Shown: positions 9,734 through 19,323 of the stretch, in pieces
Position numbering within the stretch: the stretch's first letter is position 1
Layout of the letters: each line of letters begins with the position of its first letter
NCBI GenBank assembly: GCA_947259165.1
Contig: CAMYKY010000008.1
Location: forward strand, 1-64,000
DNA: 64,000 nt
Direction: 5' to 3'
From: an uncultured Acidobacteriota bacterium
Lineage (GTDB): Bacteria; Acidobacteriota; Vicinamibacteria; Marinacidobacterales; SMYC01
Translations under genes and position numbers: made by a program
Notes under the pieces: model-generated
The model's database searches: none
The model's input: only the letters and a program-made list of their open reading frames with translations
What the model was told of the DNA's origin: nothing

Positions 9734-11992
9734 CTAGAAGAAGCGCAACGAGTAGGTGAACTTAATTCCTCGTCCGATCTCTGGTGCGAAGACTTTGATG
9801 AAGTTCGTGTGCATGCGGTAAAGCTCGTTGGTCAGATTGAACGCATTGACCGTGAAAATATGGGCGACGTGGGTGCGCGCCAACAGATACTGCCCCTTGA
9901 TGTTCAAAACCAGGTACCCGTCGGTTGGCAGCTCGTCGCGGAAAACATCGTCCTGTCTCGCGGACCAAACCAGCTCGGGTGCAACCGTGAGGCTCCTATA
10001 CGGGATCTCGAACTCGAGACGGCCGTGAAATGGCGGGATGCGGGGCAGAAATTCCTCGGTCTCGGTGAACTCGGCGTTGACGAAGCCGAAGCCGGCTTTT
10101 AGCCATAGATACTCGACGAGGCGGAAATTCGCTTGCGCGTCGAAGCCGAGAAAGCGGCTGTCGGCTTGTTCGAATGGTGCGAGCCGCAGTCCGTCAACGA
10201 TCTCGTCCTGGACATCCGCAAAAACGAAATCGTTGATGTCGTAGTAGAAAACGTTGAAATCGGTATCGATACCAGAGCCTCGTCCCTTGACGCCGAAGTC
10301 CAAGCCGGTGATCTTCTCGTGCTTCAGTGTGGGGTCGCCAATCTCGAAGGCGAGGTTTCCGACGTGGGGTCCGAAGTTGTAGAGCTCGTCCAGCGCGGGT
10401 GCGCGGTAGGAGCTCGTGAAGTTGGTCACAAAAGCAGCGTTGTCCAGGAAATCGTAACGAAGTCCTGCGGAGCCGGAAAAGCCGGTGAACGAGCGCGGGA
10501 TCGTGTCGGGCCCTTCCACATCGATGGGCCGCGGGTCGGGGTTGTAGTCGTTGTGCTCGACTCGGCCGCCGAACGACACCGTGGTCTTCGCTCCGACGGC
10601 GAGCTCCTCATAGATGAAGCCGGCAAACGCGTTGTGCTTCGTCGGTGGGGCTAGCGCTTCCTCACCGGTTACCAGGTAGTCGCGGTGTTTGGCCCAGAAG
10701 CCGAATCGACCCGTCAGGTTCGCCGTCCGTTTCTGCTCGACCTCTGCCCGAAGCAGGAAGATATCATTACTAAAAGATGAGCCGATGGACTCGATGCCGT
10801 CCTCGATCTCGATCTCGTCGTGGTTCCAATCGATGTATTGGAGGATCACGCGCGTCGAATCGACGAAAGAGTTTTCGAGACCCTGGAGGCCGACGTCGAG
10901 GCGCATGTGCTGCCGGCGCTGGTCGTTGTCGATCTGAAAGGCCTCCCCTTCATGCTCCTCGTCTCCGTCTTCGTGAGCGTGAAGCTCGCCCGCGCCCGGG
11001 ATGCCGAAGCGTCCGTCCTCAATACCGAAGGCAACGCTGAAAAAAGCGCGCTCACCGTAGTAGCCGGCGCCAATGTTGCCGTTCGCCAGATTGGACGCCG
11101 AGTTTTCGACAACTCCCTCGGGAGTGCTGTAGTCATCCGCCTTGCGAGCGCCGCCGCCGGCCCACGTCATGAATCGACCGCTGCCGTAGCGAAGGTTCGC
11201 ATTGCCGCCGAGTTGGTCGTTCGTCGTCCCGGCATCGAAGAGAACTTGTCCTCGCATCCCTTGCGGTTGGGAGCGCCGAAAACTGTCGTGAGGCGTGATC
11301 GCGTTAACGACACCGCCCACGGCGTTGCTTCCGTAAAGAAGCGTGGCCGGTCCACGAATGACCTCGATGCGCTCCAGACTCGCGGGATCGATCGTCACAT
11401 TGTGGTCACCAGATTGGCTCGACAGATCACCGGAACTCGTGCCGTCTTGCATGATCAGCACGCGATCGCCGTCGAAGCCTCGAATGATCGGCCGGCTGGC
11501 GGCAGGACCGAAACTTCGCTTGGTAACACCGGCTTCGTTTTGGAGCGCTTCGCCGATGTTTCCTGCCATGTCGCGCGCGAGCTCAATCGAGTCCAATGTC
11601 GTGATGGCGTTGAACTGCTCCATGGCCGTCGATTCACCACGAGCGCTCGTGGTCACGGTGATCTGGTCACGGATCGGCGACAAGGCCAACGCGACCGACG
11701 CCTCCACGGTCTCTCCTCCAACGACGACCACCATGGTCCGCTCCGCGCTGAGATGCTCGCGCTCGACGAGGAGCTCATAGGAGCCGGGAGGAACGCCTTC
11801 GAACTTGTAGCGACCCTCGCCGTCCGTGGTCGTGAACTCACCGAGGCCGATCAGAATCACCACCGCGCCGTGGAGCGGCTCCCCGCTGACGCCCAGCGTC
11901 ACCAAACCGGTGACGACTCCGCCTTCTTGAGCGTCGCTGCCGCCGGGGACGAGGCACGCGAGAGCGGCGACAGTCAGAAAAAATAACTTCAA
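9734..11992 (-). CDS. TonB-dependent outer-membrane receptor with carboxypeptidase-like N-terminal domain
   Basis: Signal peptide, CarboxypepD_reg-like 'GEPLHGAVVILIGLGEFTTTDGEGRYKFEGVPPGSYEL', plug 'GDRVLIMQDGTSSGDLSSQSGDHNVTIDPASLERIEVIRGPATLLYGSNAVGGVVN', C-terminal F. Confidence 0.9.
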   Translation of the reverse strand: MKLFFLTVAALACLVPGGSDAQEGGVVTGLVTLGVSGEPLHGAVVILIGLGEFTTTDGEGRYKFEGVPPGSYELLVEREHLSAERTMVVVVGGETVEASVALALSPIRDQITVTTSARGESTAMEQFNAITTLDSIELARDMAGNIGEALQNEAGVTKRSFGPAASRPIIRGFDGDRVLIMQDGTSSGDLSSQSGDHNVTIDPASLERIEVIRGPATLLYGSNAVGGVVNAITPHDSFRRSQPQGMRGQVLFDAGTTNDQLGGNANLRYGSGRFMTWAGGGARKADDYSTPEGVVENSASNLANGNIGAGYYGERAFFSVAFGIEDGRFGIPGAGELHAHEDGDEEHEGEAFQIDNDQRRQHMRLDVGLQGLENSFVDSTRVILQYIDWNHDEIEIEDGIESIGSSFSNDIFLLRAEVEQKRTANLTGRFGFWAKHRDYLVTGEEALAPPTKHNAFAGFIYEELAVGAKTTVSFGGRVEHNDYNPDPRPIDVEGPDTIPRSFTGFSGSAGLRYDFLDNAAFVTNFTSSYRAPALDELYNFGPHVGNLAFEIGDPTLKHEKITGLDFGVKGRGSGIDTDFNVFYYDINDFVFADVQDEIVDGLRLAPFEQADSRFLGFDAQANFRLVEYLWLKAGFGFVNAEFTETEEFLPRIPPFHGRLEFEIPYRSLTVAPELVWSARQDDVFRDELPTDGYLVLNIKGQYLLARTHVAHIFTVNAFNLTNELYRMHTNFIKVFAPEIGRGIKFTYSLRFF

Positions 11993-12065
11993 GCAATCCT
12001 CCCGGTATCGATGGGAACACGAATACGAGAACGGCCCCGGGTTGTGGAGCCGTCGCGAAAGGGAG

Positions 12066-12389
12066 TTACGCCGGGGGGGCGCGGGGAGAGCTAAAGTTGA
12101 CGATGGGACGCGACGTCAGTGTTTCTTCGAAAGCGGGAGCGAAGGACGCGGGGGCGGCCGGTCTCTCGGGACCGAGCACCGCCGTATGCTCCTGAAGCGT
12201 CTGCTGGCTCGCCTTGCAGACGAGACAGTTCCGGCCGTCGACCTCGTCGTGAGGCACGAACTCCATCGACACGATCGCCAGCGCGGCGCAACACACCGCG
12301 AACACCAGCCATCGCGGGCACTGTCGAAACTGCTGGAGAACCGCCATGGTCTTCACCTGAAAAATAGCACGACGCGGAAGGCTCTGCAA
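12066..12389 (-). CDS. Small hypothetical protein with NCLVCK motif, upstream of the TonB receptor
   Basis: 107-aa ORF with TM segment 'RWLVFAVCCAALAIVSMEFVPHDEVDGRNCLVCKASQQTL'. Confidence 0.5.
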   Translation of the reverse strand: MQSLPRRAIFQVKTMAVLQQFRQCPRWLVFAVCCAALAIVSMEFVPHDEVDGRNCLVCKASQQTLQEHTAVLGPERPAAPASFAPAFEETLTSRPIVNFSSPRAPPA

Positions 12390-12434
12390 AGTGAGCCAGC
12401 GACCAGTCGTCCAGCTCCATCGCCCACGGTGTAG

Positions 12435-12626
12435 CTAGTGGACTGTAACAGATATTCGTTGCCAAAATCGCAGGCCCTTTTGCGCGCTGGCTGCGTTCTC
12501 GAGCATTAGTTGCAGTTCGGCCTTCGGCCTTGGGCAAATATCTAGATATACCGTCGTCATCACGCCTTGCCAGCCCCCAAAATAGCCTCACGATTTGCGC
12601 AACGAATATCTCTTACAGTCCGCTAG
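12435..12626. mobile_element. MITE-like palindromic element, copy 1 (192 bp, CTAG-flanked)
   Basis: Ends CTAGTGGACTGTAACAGATATTCGTTG ... CAACGAATATCTCTTACAGTCCGCTAG; internal GGCAAATATCTAGATATACC; homologous to 54193-54413 in inverse orientation. Confidence 0.85.
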
Positions 12627-13324
12627 AACAGGAAATCGTTCAATACGCGATCGATATCAAGATAAATCATGGTGATGGCAATCGTGTTGATGAATCCGTG
12701 TGCGAACACCGGGTACCACAAGTTGTACCCGTGGACGACGAAGATAGCACCGAACAGGAACCCGATCAGTCCGGTGCCTATCATCCCGGCGGGGCCCTGG
12801 TACATATGGGCGATGCCAAACGGAACGGCCGCGGCCAGGATCGCGATCCAGATCGATGCAGGACCGGAGCCCAACAATTTGTGGACACGGGTGACGACAT
12901 ACCCTCTGAACGCGAACTCTTCGATGAACGCGGCCAAGAGCCAACCGACGGCAATCATCATCAAAAAGCCGACGAAATTGCCTCGGATTCCGTCGAGCGC
13001 GCTAATGTCCACGGCACTGCCCGCGATTTTTTCCAGAACCGGTTCAATCAGGATCGTAAACACGAGCTGAATCACAACGCCGTACACGGCCGTCGTACCC
13101 ACCAGTCTTGGCCACGACTCCGGAGCGCGCATCCCGATCTCGCGAAAACTGCCTTCGTTGCGGCCCAGGACGACCGCAACGAAGGCAACCAAGAACGCAA
13201 TGATGACGCCGACCCCCGGCACCAAAACGGTGACGCCGAGCACCACGACGACGAGAATCAGCGAGATGGGTTTGTTTTGCCAGAGGCTTTTGGGTGCAGT
13301 AGTTTCGTCCGTCACGCGGAACAT
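12623..13324 (-). CDS. CPBP-family intramembrane metalloprotease
   Basis: 'LLAAFIEEFAFRGYVVTRVHKLLG' (EExxxR) and 'PVFAHGFINTIAITM'. Confidence 0.85.
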   Translation of the reverse strand: MFRVTDETTAPKSLWQNKPISLILVVVVLGVTVLVPGVGVIIAFLVAFVAVVLGRNEGSFREIGMRAPESWPRLVGTTAVYGVVIQLVFTILIEPVLEKIAGSAVDISALDGIRGNFVGFLMMIAVGWLLAAFIEEFAFRGYVVTRVHKLLGSGPASIWIAILAAAVPFGIAHMYQGPAGMIGTGLIGFLFGAIFVVHGYNLWYPVFAHGFINTIAITMIYLDIDRVLNDFLF

Positions 13325-13653
13325 CCTACAACGCCTTCACTCAGATTCCACTGAGCGAGACGACGGTTGGAGCGGCCGTTCGGAGCAACTGGCCCTTAGA
13401 GCGTCGCAACGATCGGGCCGTTCTCGTTCGGCAGGCCGGCGCAGACATGCGCTTCGGTGACGTCATCGAGACGTCGCACCACGGGTATTTGTGGGTAAGG
13501 GTGAGTAACCGTGATCCCGCTAAACGTCCGCAACCGTTCGCAAAGGTTGGAGTAGGCGGCGGGCGGGAGCTGGGCGGGCAGCCCGCCTTCGCCCCGTATT
13601 TTCGAAGCGGGCTACGGCGAGGCAATTTTCAACGAGCTTTGCTCGTTGAAAAT

Positions 13654-13729
13654 TGGAGGCGGCGGGCGGATTCGAACCGCCGAATAGAGGTTTTGCAGAC
13701 CTCCGCCTTAGCCGCTTGGCTACGCCGCC
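13654..13729 (-). tRNA. tRNA-Cys (anticodon GCA), CCA encoded
   Basis: GGCGGCGTAGCCAAGCGGCTAAGGCGGAGGTCTGCAAAACCTCTATTCGGCGGTTCGAATCCGCCCGCCGCCTCCA; U73 discriminator typical of Cys. Confidence 0.95.
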
Positions 13730-13749
13730 GAATTCTGGGAAGCGTTAGG

Positions 13750-13824
13750 TGGAGCGGGACACCGGATTCGAACCGGCGACTTCGACCTTGGCAAGGTCGC
13801 ACTCTACCGCTGAGTTAGTCCCGC
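13750..13824 (-). tRNA. tRNA-Gly (anticodon GCC), CCA encoded
   Basis: GCGGGACTAACTCAGCGGTAGAGTGCGACCTTGCCAAGGTCGAAGTCGCCGGTTCGAATCCGGTGTCCCGCTCCA. Confidence 0.95.
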
Positions 13825-13880
13825 CCAGACCTAACGGGCAAACGGTATATGTAGCACGTACGTAAAGGTTTGTCAAAATG

Positions 13881-14291
13881 TCAGGCTTCGAAGGCATTGC
13901 GAATGAGCTCGATTTTCGGTGGTTTTCGGGGAGGCGCGGTGATGCCCACGATGTCGAATCGAATGGTCACGTCGCCGGGAAGACGGGCTCGAGCGTAGGC
14001 TCTTGCAAGCTGGATCAGCTTGCGCTGCTTGCGGGCGTCGACCGCATCCACCGGGGAATAGTGGTCATGCCGAGCACGCGTTTTGACCTCCACGACCACG
14101 ACCGTGTCGCCATCTCGAGCAACGATGTCGATTTCTCCCTGGCGGCAGCGCCAGCGGCGCTCGAGGATCTGGTAGCCTCGTTGTTTCAGCTCTTTAGCGG
14201 CGAGAGCTTCGCCGCGCTGGCCCAGATCGCTCCGGGCACGCCAAATGTGACGCCATCTGCGGATTAGCTCATCAATTACTTTCGTCGCCAA
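13881..14291 (-). CDS. YraN-family (UPF0102) endonuclease-like protein
   Basis: 'DLGQRGEALAAKELKQRGYQILERRWRCRQGEIDIVARDGDTVVVVEVKTRA'. Confidence 0.85.
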   Translation of the reverse strand: MATKVIDELIRRWRHIWRARSDLGQRGEALAAKELKQRGYQILERRWRCRQGEIDIVARDGDTVVVVEVKTRARHDHYSPVDAVDARKQRKLIQLARAYARARLPGDVTIRFDIVGITAPPRKPPKIELIRNAFEA

Positions 14292-15679
14292 CGCGTCCCC
14301 GCGGGGGTGTCCTCCAGGACGATTTGCCGCGCGTCGAGCTCGGCGCGGATCTCGTCCGCCCGGGCAAAGTCACGTTTCGCGCGGGCGTCTTTGCGCTCTC
14401 GAATCAGCTTTTCGACTTCTTCGTCCAACGTGAGTTTTTCGCTCCGCCCGAAGACGCCGAAGACCGAGTTCATGCGCTCGATGGCCTCGCGAAACGCTGC
14501 AGCATCCCCCTGGGTTACAGTAGACGAAGAAAGTGCGGTGTTGCCTCCCTTGACGAGGTCAAAAAGTGCTGCGAGCGCGGCGGAAGTGTTCAAGTCGTCG
14601 TCCATCGCGGTCTCGAACCGCTTGAGTCCGGCCGCGACGGCCTCCTGGGTCTCGTCCGACGCGTCACCGTCGCGCGTCACCTCGCCGAGGCGGGCGAGGA
14701 AATCGTCCACACGCCGGATGGCGGTGGCTGCTTGATCGAGCCCATCCCGGGTGAAGTTGAGTTGCTGGCGGTAGTACACCGACATCAACAAATAGCGGAT
14801 GGCCATCGCCGAGTAGCCCTCGTCGATGAGGTCTTTCACCGTGAACTGGTTGCCTTTGGACTTCGACATCTTCGCTCCTTCGACGAGAAGAAACTCGGTG
14901 TGCATCCAATGCTTCACGAAAGGCTTGCCGGTGGCACCTTCGCTTTGGGCTATCTCATTCTCATGGTGCGGGAACACGAGATCGACGCCCCCGGCGTGGA
15001 GGTCAAAGGTTTCTCCGAGAATTTTCATCCCCATCGCCGAGCACTCTAGGTGCCATCCAGGCCGGCCCGGACCGATGGCCGTATCCCACGAGTCTTCGCC
15101 TTCTTTCGGCCCCTTCCACAAAACGAAGTCTCGGGCGTTCTCTTTGTCATACTCGTCGGAGTCGACACGCGCACCCGATTGGATCCCGGCCACGTCGACC
15201 TTCGAGAGCTTCCCATACTCCGGAAGCGAGTCGACTTTGAAGTAAATCGACCCCTCAGTCTTGTAGGTGTGGCCTCGCGCTTCGAGCTTTTGAACGAGCT
15301 CCACCATCGCGTCCAGATACTCCGGGTCGGTCGCGCGCGGATAGTGTTCGGCTCTTTGGATATTGAGCGTCTCGCAATCTTCGAAAAAGTAGTCGATGAA
15401 CGTCTGGGTGTACTCACGCAGGCCAAGACCCGCTTCTCTCGCACCGTTGATCGTCTTGTCGTCTACATCAGTGAAATTCATCACCTGAGTGACTTCGAGG
15501 CCTTTGTACTCGAGATAACGCCTCAAGATGTCCTGGGAGACGAACGTCCGGAAATTTCCAATGTGACCGCGGTTGTAGACGGTGAGCCCGCACGAGTACA
15601 TGCGCACATGGCCGTCTTCAATCGGCTCGAACGGCTCGACCTTGCCACCGAGGGTATTCGTGAGATTCAGCTGCGACAT
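14276..15679 (-). CDS. cysS: Cysteinyl-tRNA synthetase
   Basis: 'YSCGLTVYNRGHIGNFRTFV', 'AGGVDLVFPHHENEIAQSE', 'KMSKSKGN'. Confidence 0.97.
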   Translation of the reverse strand: MSQLNLTNTLGGKVEPFEPIEDGHVRMYSCGLTVYNRGHIGNFRTFVSQDILRRYLEYKGLEVTQVMNFTDVDDKTINGAREAGLGLREYTQTFIDYFFEDCETLNIQRAEHYPRATDPEYLDAMVELVQKLEARGHTYKTEGSIYFKVDSLPEYGKLSKVDVAGIQSGARVDSDEYDKENARDFVLWKGPKEGEDSWDTAIGPGRPGWHLECSAMGMKILGETFDLHAGGVDLVFPHHENEIAQSEGATGKPFVKHWMHTEFLLVEGAKMSKSKGNQFTVKDLIDEGYSAMAIRYLLMSVYYRQQLNFTRDGLDQAATAIRRVDDFLARLGEVTRDGDASDETQEAVAAGLKRFETAMDDDLNTSAALAALFDLVKGGNTALSSSTVTQGDAAAFREAIERMNSVFGVFGRSEKLTLDEEVEKLIRERKDARAKRDFARADEIRAELDARQIVLEDTPAGTRWRRK

Positions 15680-15686
15680 GCGTCCG

Positions 15687-17459
15687 TCAGTCCCTCTGCA
15701 CTACCATCAACGTCAAATCATCCGCCAAACCGGCTTCCGCCGCAAAGACGCGAACTCGAGAGAGCAGCGTAGCCATAATCTCACGCGACGGCGTCCCTGC
15801 GCTCTCGCGCATGATCTCGGCAATACGCTCCTCTTCGAACTCCTCCCCCGCCGGACTGCTCGTTTCAGAAAGGCCGTCCGTGTACAGCACGAGGAGATCT
15901 CCCGATTCGAGCCGCGTGCTTCCTGTGGTTAGCGAAACTTCCGGAAGGAGCCCGACCACGGGACCGCCTTCCTCGAGACGCTCCACCAAGCCATCGCGGC
16001 GCAAAACCAAAGGCGGGCAATGGCCGGCATTAAGGTACGTCGTCTCTCCGGTTGGCGCGTTCAGCGTAGCAAAAAAGGCCGTCACATAGCGATTGCCCTC
16101 GGTACTCGTGTAGACGATCTCGTTCAACCGCTCCGTCAGTGATTCGAGTGAGATTTCGCCGAGCCCGGCAAGCGCATGCAGCGCCGCTTGAACGGAAGCC
16201 ATCAGCAAAGCCGCGCCGGTTCCCTTGCCAGAAACATCCGCGATCACTAGCCAGTGCTTGTCATCGCCGCGGTCGACGTAGTCGAAATAGTCCCCTCCGA
16301 CCGTCAGACACGGGATGTTTATCCCGGCGATGTCCCAACCTGGAATGCCAGGCTCGCTCTCGGGCAGCAGTGCGCGCTGTATACGGCGCGCGATCGCCAT
16401 CTCTTTTTCGATCTTCTGTTTTTCGACGAACTCACGAGTAAGCCGCAAATTGTCGAGCGACGCCGCGGCCTGCGATGCGAGCGAGCGGAGGAAATCACGG
16501 TCTTCCTCGGCAAGCGAGCTCCCCGAAGCCCGAGGCCCGAGTAAAAGCGCTCCATGGCAACTCTCTCCCGAACGAAGTGGGATCACAGTATCGATCCCGA
16601 GTCGGAGCAAGATATCGCTCACCTCCCCCGCGGGTAGCTCAGCAACACGCACATCGTCCTCGAGCTCGGCGAGCTTCTGGCTGCCAGCTTCTATCCGCAC
16701 GCGATCTTCCGGGGTCAGCGCGCAACCTCTCTGCTCCACGATACGACCGTCGTGCAACATCAAGGCGCGCGTCGTCAGGACGTGTCCCATCGCGTTCGTG
16801 AGTAGCACCTCGCGAACTCTGGAGATATCTGGACTGCGATTGAGCTCGCGAGCGATATCGAACAGAGAGTCGAGCTGATAGACCTTCAACGACAGACGCT
16901 GATTGAGACGCTGGAGCTCTTCGTACACGCGGCCGTTGTCGATCGCCGCCGCCGCGGACACGCAAAGGGTTTGCGCGAACAGACGCTCGTCGATTCCGTA
17001 GGACTCGCCTCGGTCGCCGAGGAGCAGTAACCCAACGAGAAGCTCGGACTTCACGAGCGGTACTAGAAGAGCAGCACCCGACGCCGTCAAAACGCCGCGC
17101 GCCCACTCGCTCACCTCTTCGTCGCCGACCCCCGCGATGGTCGGCGCGCCCTCTGGTGCGGGAAGCTCGAGCCCATTCCATTGCTCATCGGCTCGGCCAC
17201 GGCGTGCGGCAGGCTTCAACGGCCCGTCGTCGCGCAACAGCACTCCCGCCCAGCTCGCGCGGGTCTCGCCCATAGTGACGTAGAGGACGAGATCGAGAAT
17301 CTCGGTGAGCTCGTGCGAACGATTGAGCGTGGAGTTGAAGTCGAGTAGTGCCAAGACCTCGGAAAGTTTTTTTTGTGACTTGGGATCTTCGATGCGGCGA
17401 GCTAGGGCCTCGAGAGCCTCTTGATAGCGGTACGACGTGGGGGTTTCGTCGGCGGCCAT
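15687..17459 (-). CDS. GAF-domain PP2C/SpoIIE-type serine phosphatase
   Basis: GAF-like regions followed by 'GWDIAGINIPCLTVGGDYFDYVDRGDDKHWLVIADVSGKGTGAALLMA...LYTDGLSET'; start placed at MAADETPTS. Confidence 0.85.
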   Translation of the reverse strand: MAADETPTSYRYQEALEALARRIEDPKSQKKLSEVLALLDFNSTLNRSHELTEILDLVLYVTMGETRASWAGVLLRDDGPLKPAARRGRADEQWNGLELPAPEGAPTIAGVGDEEVSEWARGVLTASGAALLVPLVKSELLVGLLLLGDRGESYGIDERLFAQTLCVSAAAAIDNGRVYEELQRLNQRLSLKVYQLDSLFDIARELNRSPDISRVREVLLTNAMGHVLTTRALMLHDGRIVEQRGCALTPEDRVRIEAGSQKLAELEDDVRVAELPAGEVSDILLRLGIDTVIPLRSGESCHGALLLGPRASGSSLAEEDRDFLRSLASQAAASLDNLRLTREFVEKQKIEKEMAIARRIQRALLPESEPGIPGWDIAGINIPCLTVGGDYFDYVDRGDDKHWLVIADVSGKGTGAALLMASVQAALHALAGLGEISLESLTERLNEIVYTSTEGNRYVTAFFATLNAPTGETTYLNAGHCPPLVLRRDGLVERLEEGGPVVGLLPEVSLTTGSTRLESGDLLVLYTDGLSETSSPAGEEFEEERIAEIMRESAGTPSREIMATLLSRVRVFAAEAGLADDLTLMVVQRD

Positions 17460-17470
17460 TGGGTCCGAGC

Positions 17471-17929
17471 CTAGCTCTCGGCCCGATCTCGCTGCTTGTA
17501 GCGGACCATGACGCACATGTTCTTGCCGGTTCCGGCTTTCGTGTGCTCCACCTTGTCCATCATTTGACGCATGATCGTGAGTCCTAGCCCACCGGTCTTG
17601 TGCTCGGCAACGAGCTCATCGAGATCGAAATCGGGCACCGGCACGGACTCGAGCGGTTTTCCGTCGTGGAGGATGACGATGTCGAGGCTGTCTCCCTCAG
17701 GGTCGAAGTGGACCTCGATCTCATGGCCTGGCTCCCCTTGGTAGGCATGCTGGACCACGTTGGTGGTTGCTTCGTCAACGGCGAGCGCGATGTTCTCGGC
17801 TTCGGTCGCGTCGAAGCCGGTCGTCTCCGCGAGCAATCGGGTCAGCTCGTGCACCATATGAAGGTACTTGCTATCGCTGGGGAAGCGAAGTTCCATGAGC
17901 GCGCGGGTGCCGGAAGACTTGGTCGGCAT
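17471..17929 (-). CDS. RsbW-like anti-sigma regulatory kinase (HATPase)
   Basis: 'NIALAVDEATTNVVQHAYQGEPGHEIEVHFD...GGLGLTIMRQMMDKVEH'. Confidence 0.85.
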   Translation of the reverse strand: MPTKSSGTRALMELRFPSDSKYLHMVHELTRLLAETTGFDATEAENIALAVDEATTNVVQHAYQGEPGHEIEVHFDPEGDSLDIVILHDGKPLESVPVPDFDLDELVAEHKTGGLGLTIMRQMMDKVEHTKAGTGKNMCVMVRYKQRDRAES

Positions 17930-17937
17930 GTCGACGG

Positions 17938-18297
17938 CTAGCCCGGGGTGTCCGCCTGGTAGCTCGCCACCCCTTCTTTTTCCGAGCTCAAAATCTTGCA
18001 GAGATGGTTAAAACCGAGTACCTCGAAAATGTTGCGCACCGTATCATTGAGCTCTGCGAGCCGGATGTCACCGCCCTTGGCCCGCGTCTCCTCAATCAAG
18101 CCCATGATGACGCCGAGGCCGGCACTGGCGATGTAGGCCAATCCCGACCCATTGATGAGCAGCTTCTGGTTCCCGTCCTCCAGGGCTCGACTCAGAGACT
18201 GCTCGAATTGCCGGACGGTGTGAGCATTAATAAAACCCTCCGGGCAGATTACGGTCACGTCGCCCACCTGCCGGCTTTCGACTGTCAAATCAGGCAA
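17938..18297 (-). CDS. STAS-domain anti-anti-sigma factor
   Basis: 'GFINAHTVRQFEQSLSRALEDGNQKLLINGSGLAYIASAGLGVIMGLIEETRAKGGDIRLAELN'. Confidence 0.85.
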   Translation of the reverse strand: MPDLTVESRQVGDVTVICPEGFINAHTVRQFEQSLSRALEDGNQKLLINGSGLAYIASAGLGVIMGLIEETRAKGGDIRLAELNDTVRNIFEVLGFNHLCKILSSEKEGVASYQADTPG

Positions 18298-18362
18298 ACA
18301 GCTATCTCCTGGCGGCTGCCGGGATCCTTCGCGAAACCGCCCTCTACTGATAGTTACGGATT

Positions 18363-19307
18363 CTACAACACAAGGTTCCGGCCTTGCCCGTCAAAGAACG
18401 CCTGGGCTTGCTGCCGGTCCTTCTCGAGCTGCGCTTTGAGCGCATCCGCCGAGTCGAACGCAACGGTGCCTCGAACCCTCTGGTGAAAGTAAAGGCGAGC
18501 TTTCAGGCCGTAGATCTGGCGATCGAAGTCGAACAAATGGGTCTCGACCATGCGCTCGTCGAGCCCGAACGTGGGCCGTCGCCCGACGTGGGTCATGCTG
18601 TGGTAGCGTTCGCCGTCGATAACGACATCGGTCACGTACACGCCGTCGCCCAGAAGCAAATCGCCCGCTACCCTGATGTTGGCTGTCGGGAAGCCCATCA
18701 ATCGCCCGCGTCCGTCGCCCGCGATCACCGTCCCTTGGATGAAATACGACCTGCCGAGCATCGCCCCTGCCTCTTCGACACGCCCTTGCGTCAGGCTTTG
18801 GCGAATCCTCGAGCTCGAAATCATTTCACCGCCGTAGCTCGACGCTTCGACTTGATGGACCACGAAACCATGCTGCTTCCCGAGCGCTCGCAAAGAATCG
18901 AAGTCCCCAGCGCGGCCCCTGCCAAAGCGAAACTTCTCGCCCAGCACGAGCTCGGCAACGTGAAGCTTTCCGACCAGGACTTCCTTGACGAACTCCTGCG
19001 GCTCGATCCGCGAAAACTCCTTCGTGAAGTGAATGACCACCAGATAGTCCAAGTCGAGCTTCGCGAGAACCTCCTGCTTGAGCTCGGGTGTCAAGATGCG
19101 CTTCGGTGCCTGGTCAGGGCGTACGACGCTGACCGGATGCGGCTCGAACGTCACCGCGACGGCCGGCGCCGCCAGAGCTTTGGCCCGCGTTTTCAGAAGC
19201 TCCATCGCCCTACGATGACCGAGGTGAACGCCGTCGAAGTTTCCGAGGGTCACCGCTGGCCGCGCGGACTCGGGCAGATCAACGTTCGGGTAGTGGCAGA
19301 CTTTCAT
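18363..19307 (-). CDS. ribF: Bifunctional riboflavin kinase/FAD synthetase
   Basis: 'VTLGNFDGVHLGHRRAMELLK', 'GDGRGRLMGFPTANIRV', 'GVYVTDVVIDGERYHSMTHVGRRPTF'. Confidence 0.93.
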   Translation of the reverse strand: MKVCHYPNVDLPESARPAVTLGNFDGVHLGHRRAMELLKTRAKALAAPAVAVTFEPHPVSVVRPDQAPKRILTPELKQEVLAKLDLDYLVVIHFTKEFSRIEPQEFVKEVLVGKLHVAELVLGEKFRFGRGRAGDFDSLRALGKQHGFVVHQVEASSYGGEMISSSRIRQSLTQGRVEEAGAMLGRSYFIQGTVIAGDGRGRLMGFPTANIRVAGDLLLGDGVYVTDVVIDGERYHSMTHVGRRPTFGLDERMVETHLFDFDRQIYGLKARLYFHQRVRGTVAFDSADALKAQLEKDRQQAQAFFDGQGRNLVL

Positions 19308-19323
19308 CGGTGCGGTAAGGGCC

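Noticed and set aside
10820-11986. 388-aa plus-strand ORF antisense to the TonB receptor
   Set aside because: TonB receptor plug/barrel motifs are clearly on the minus strand.
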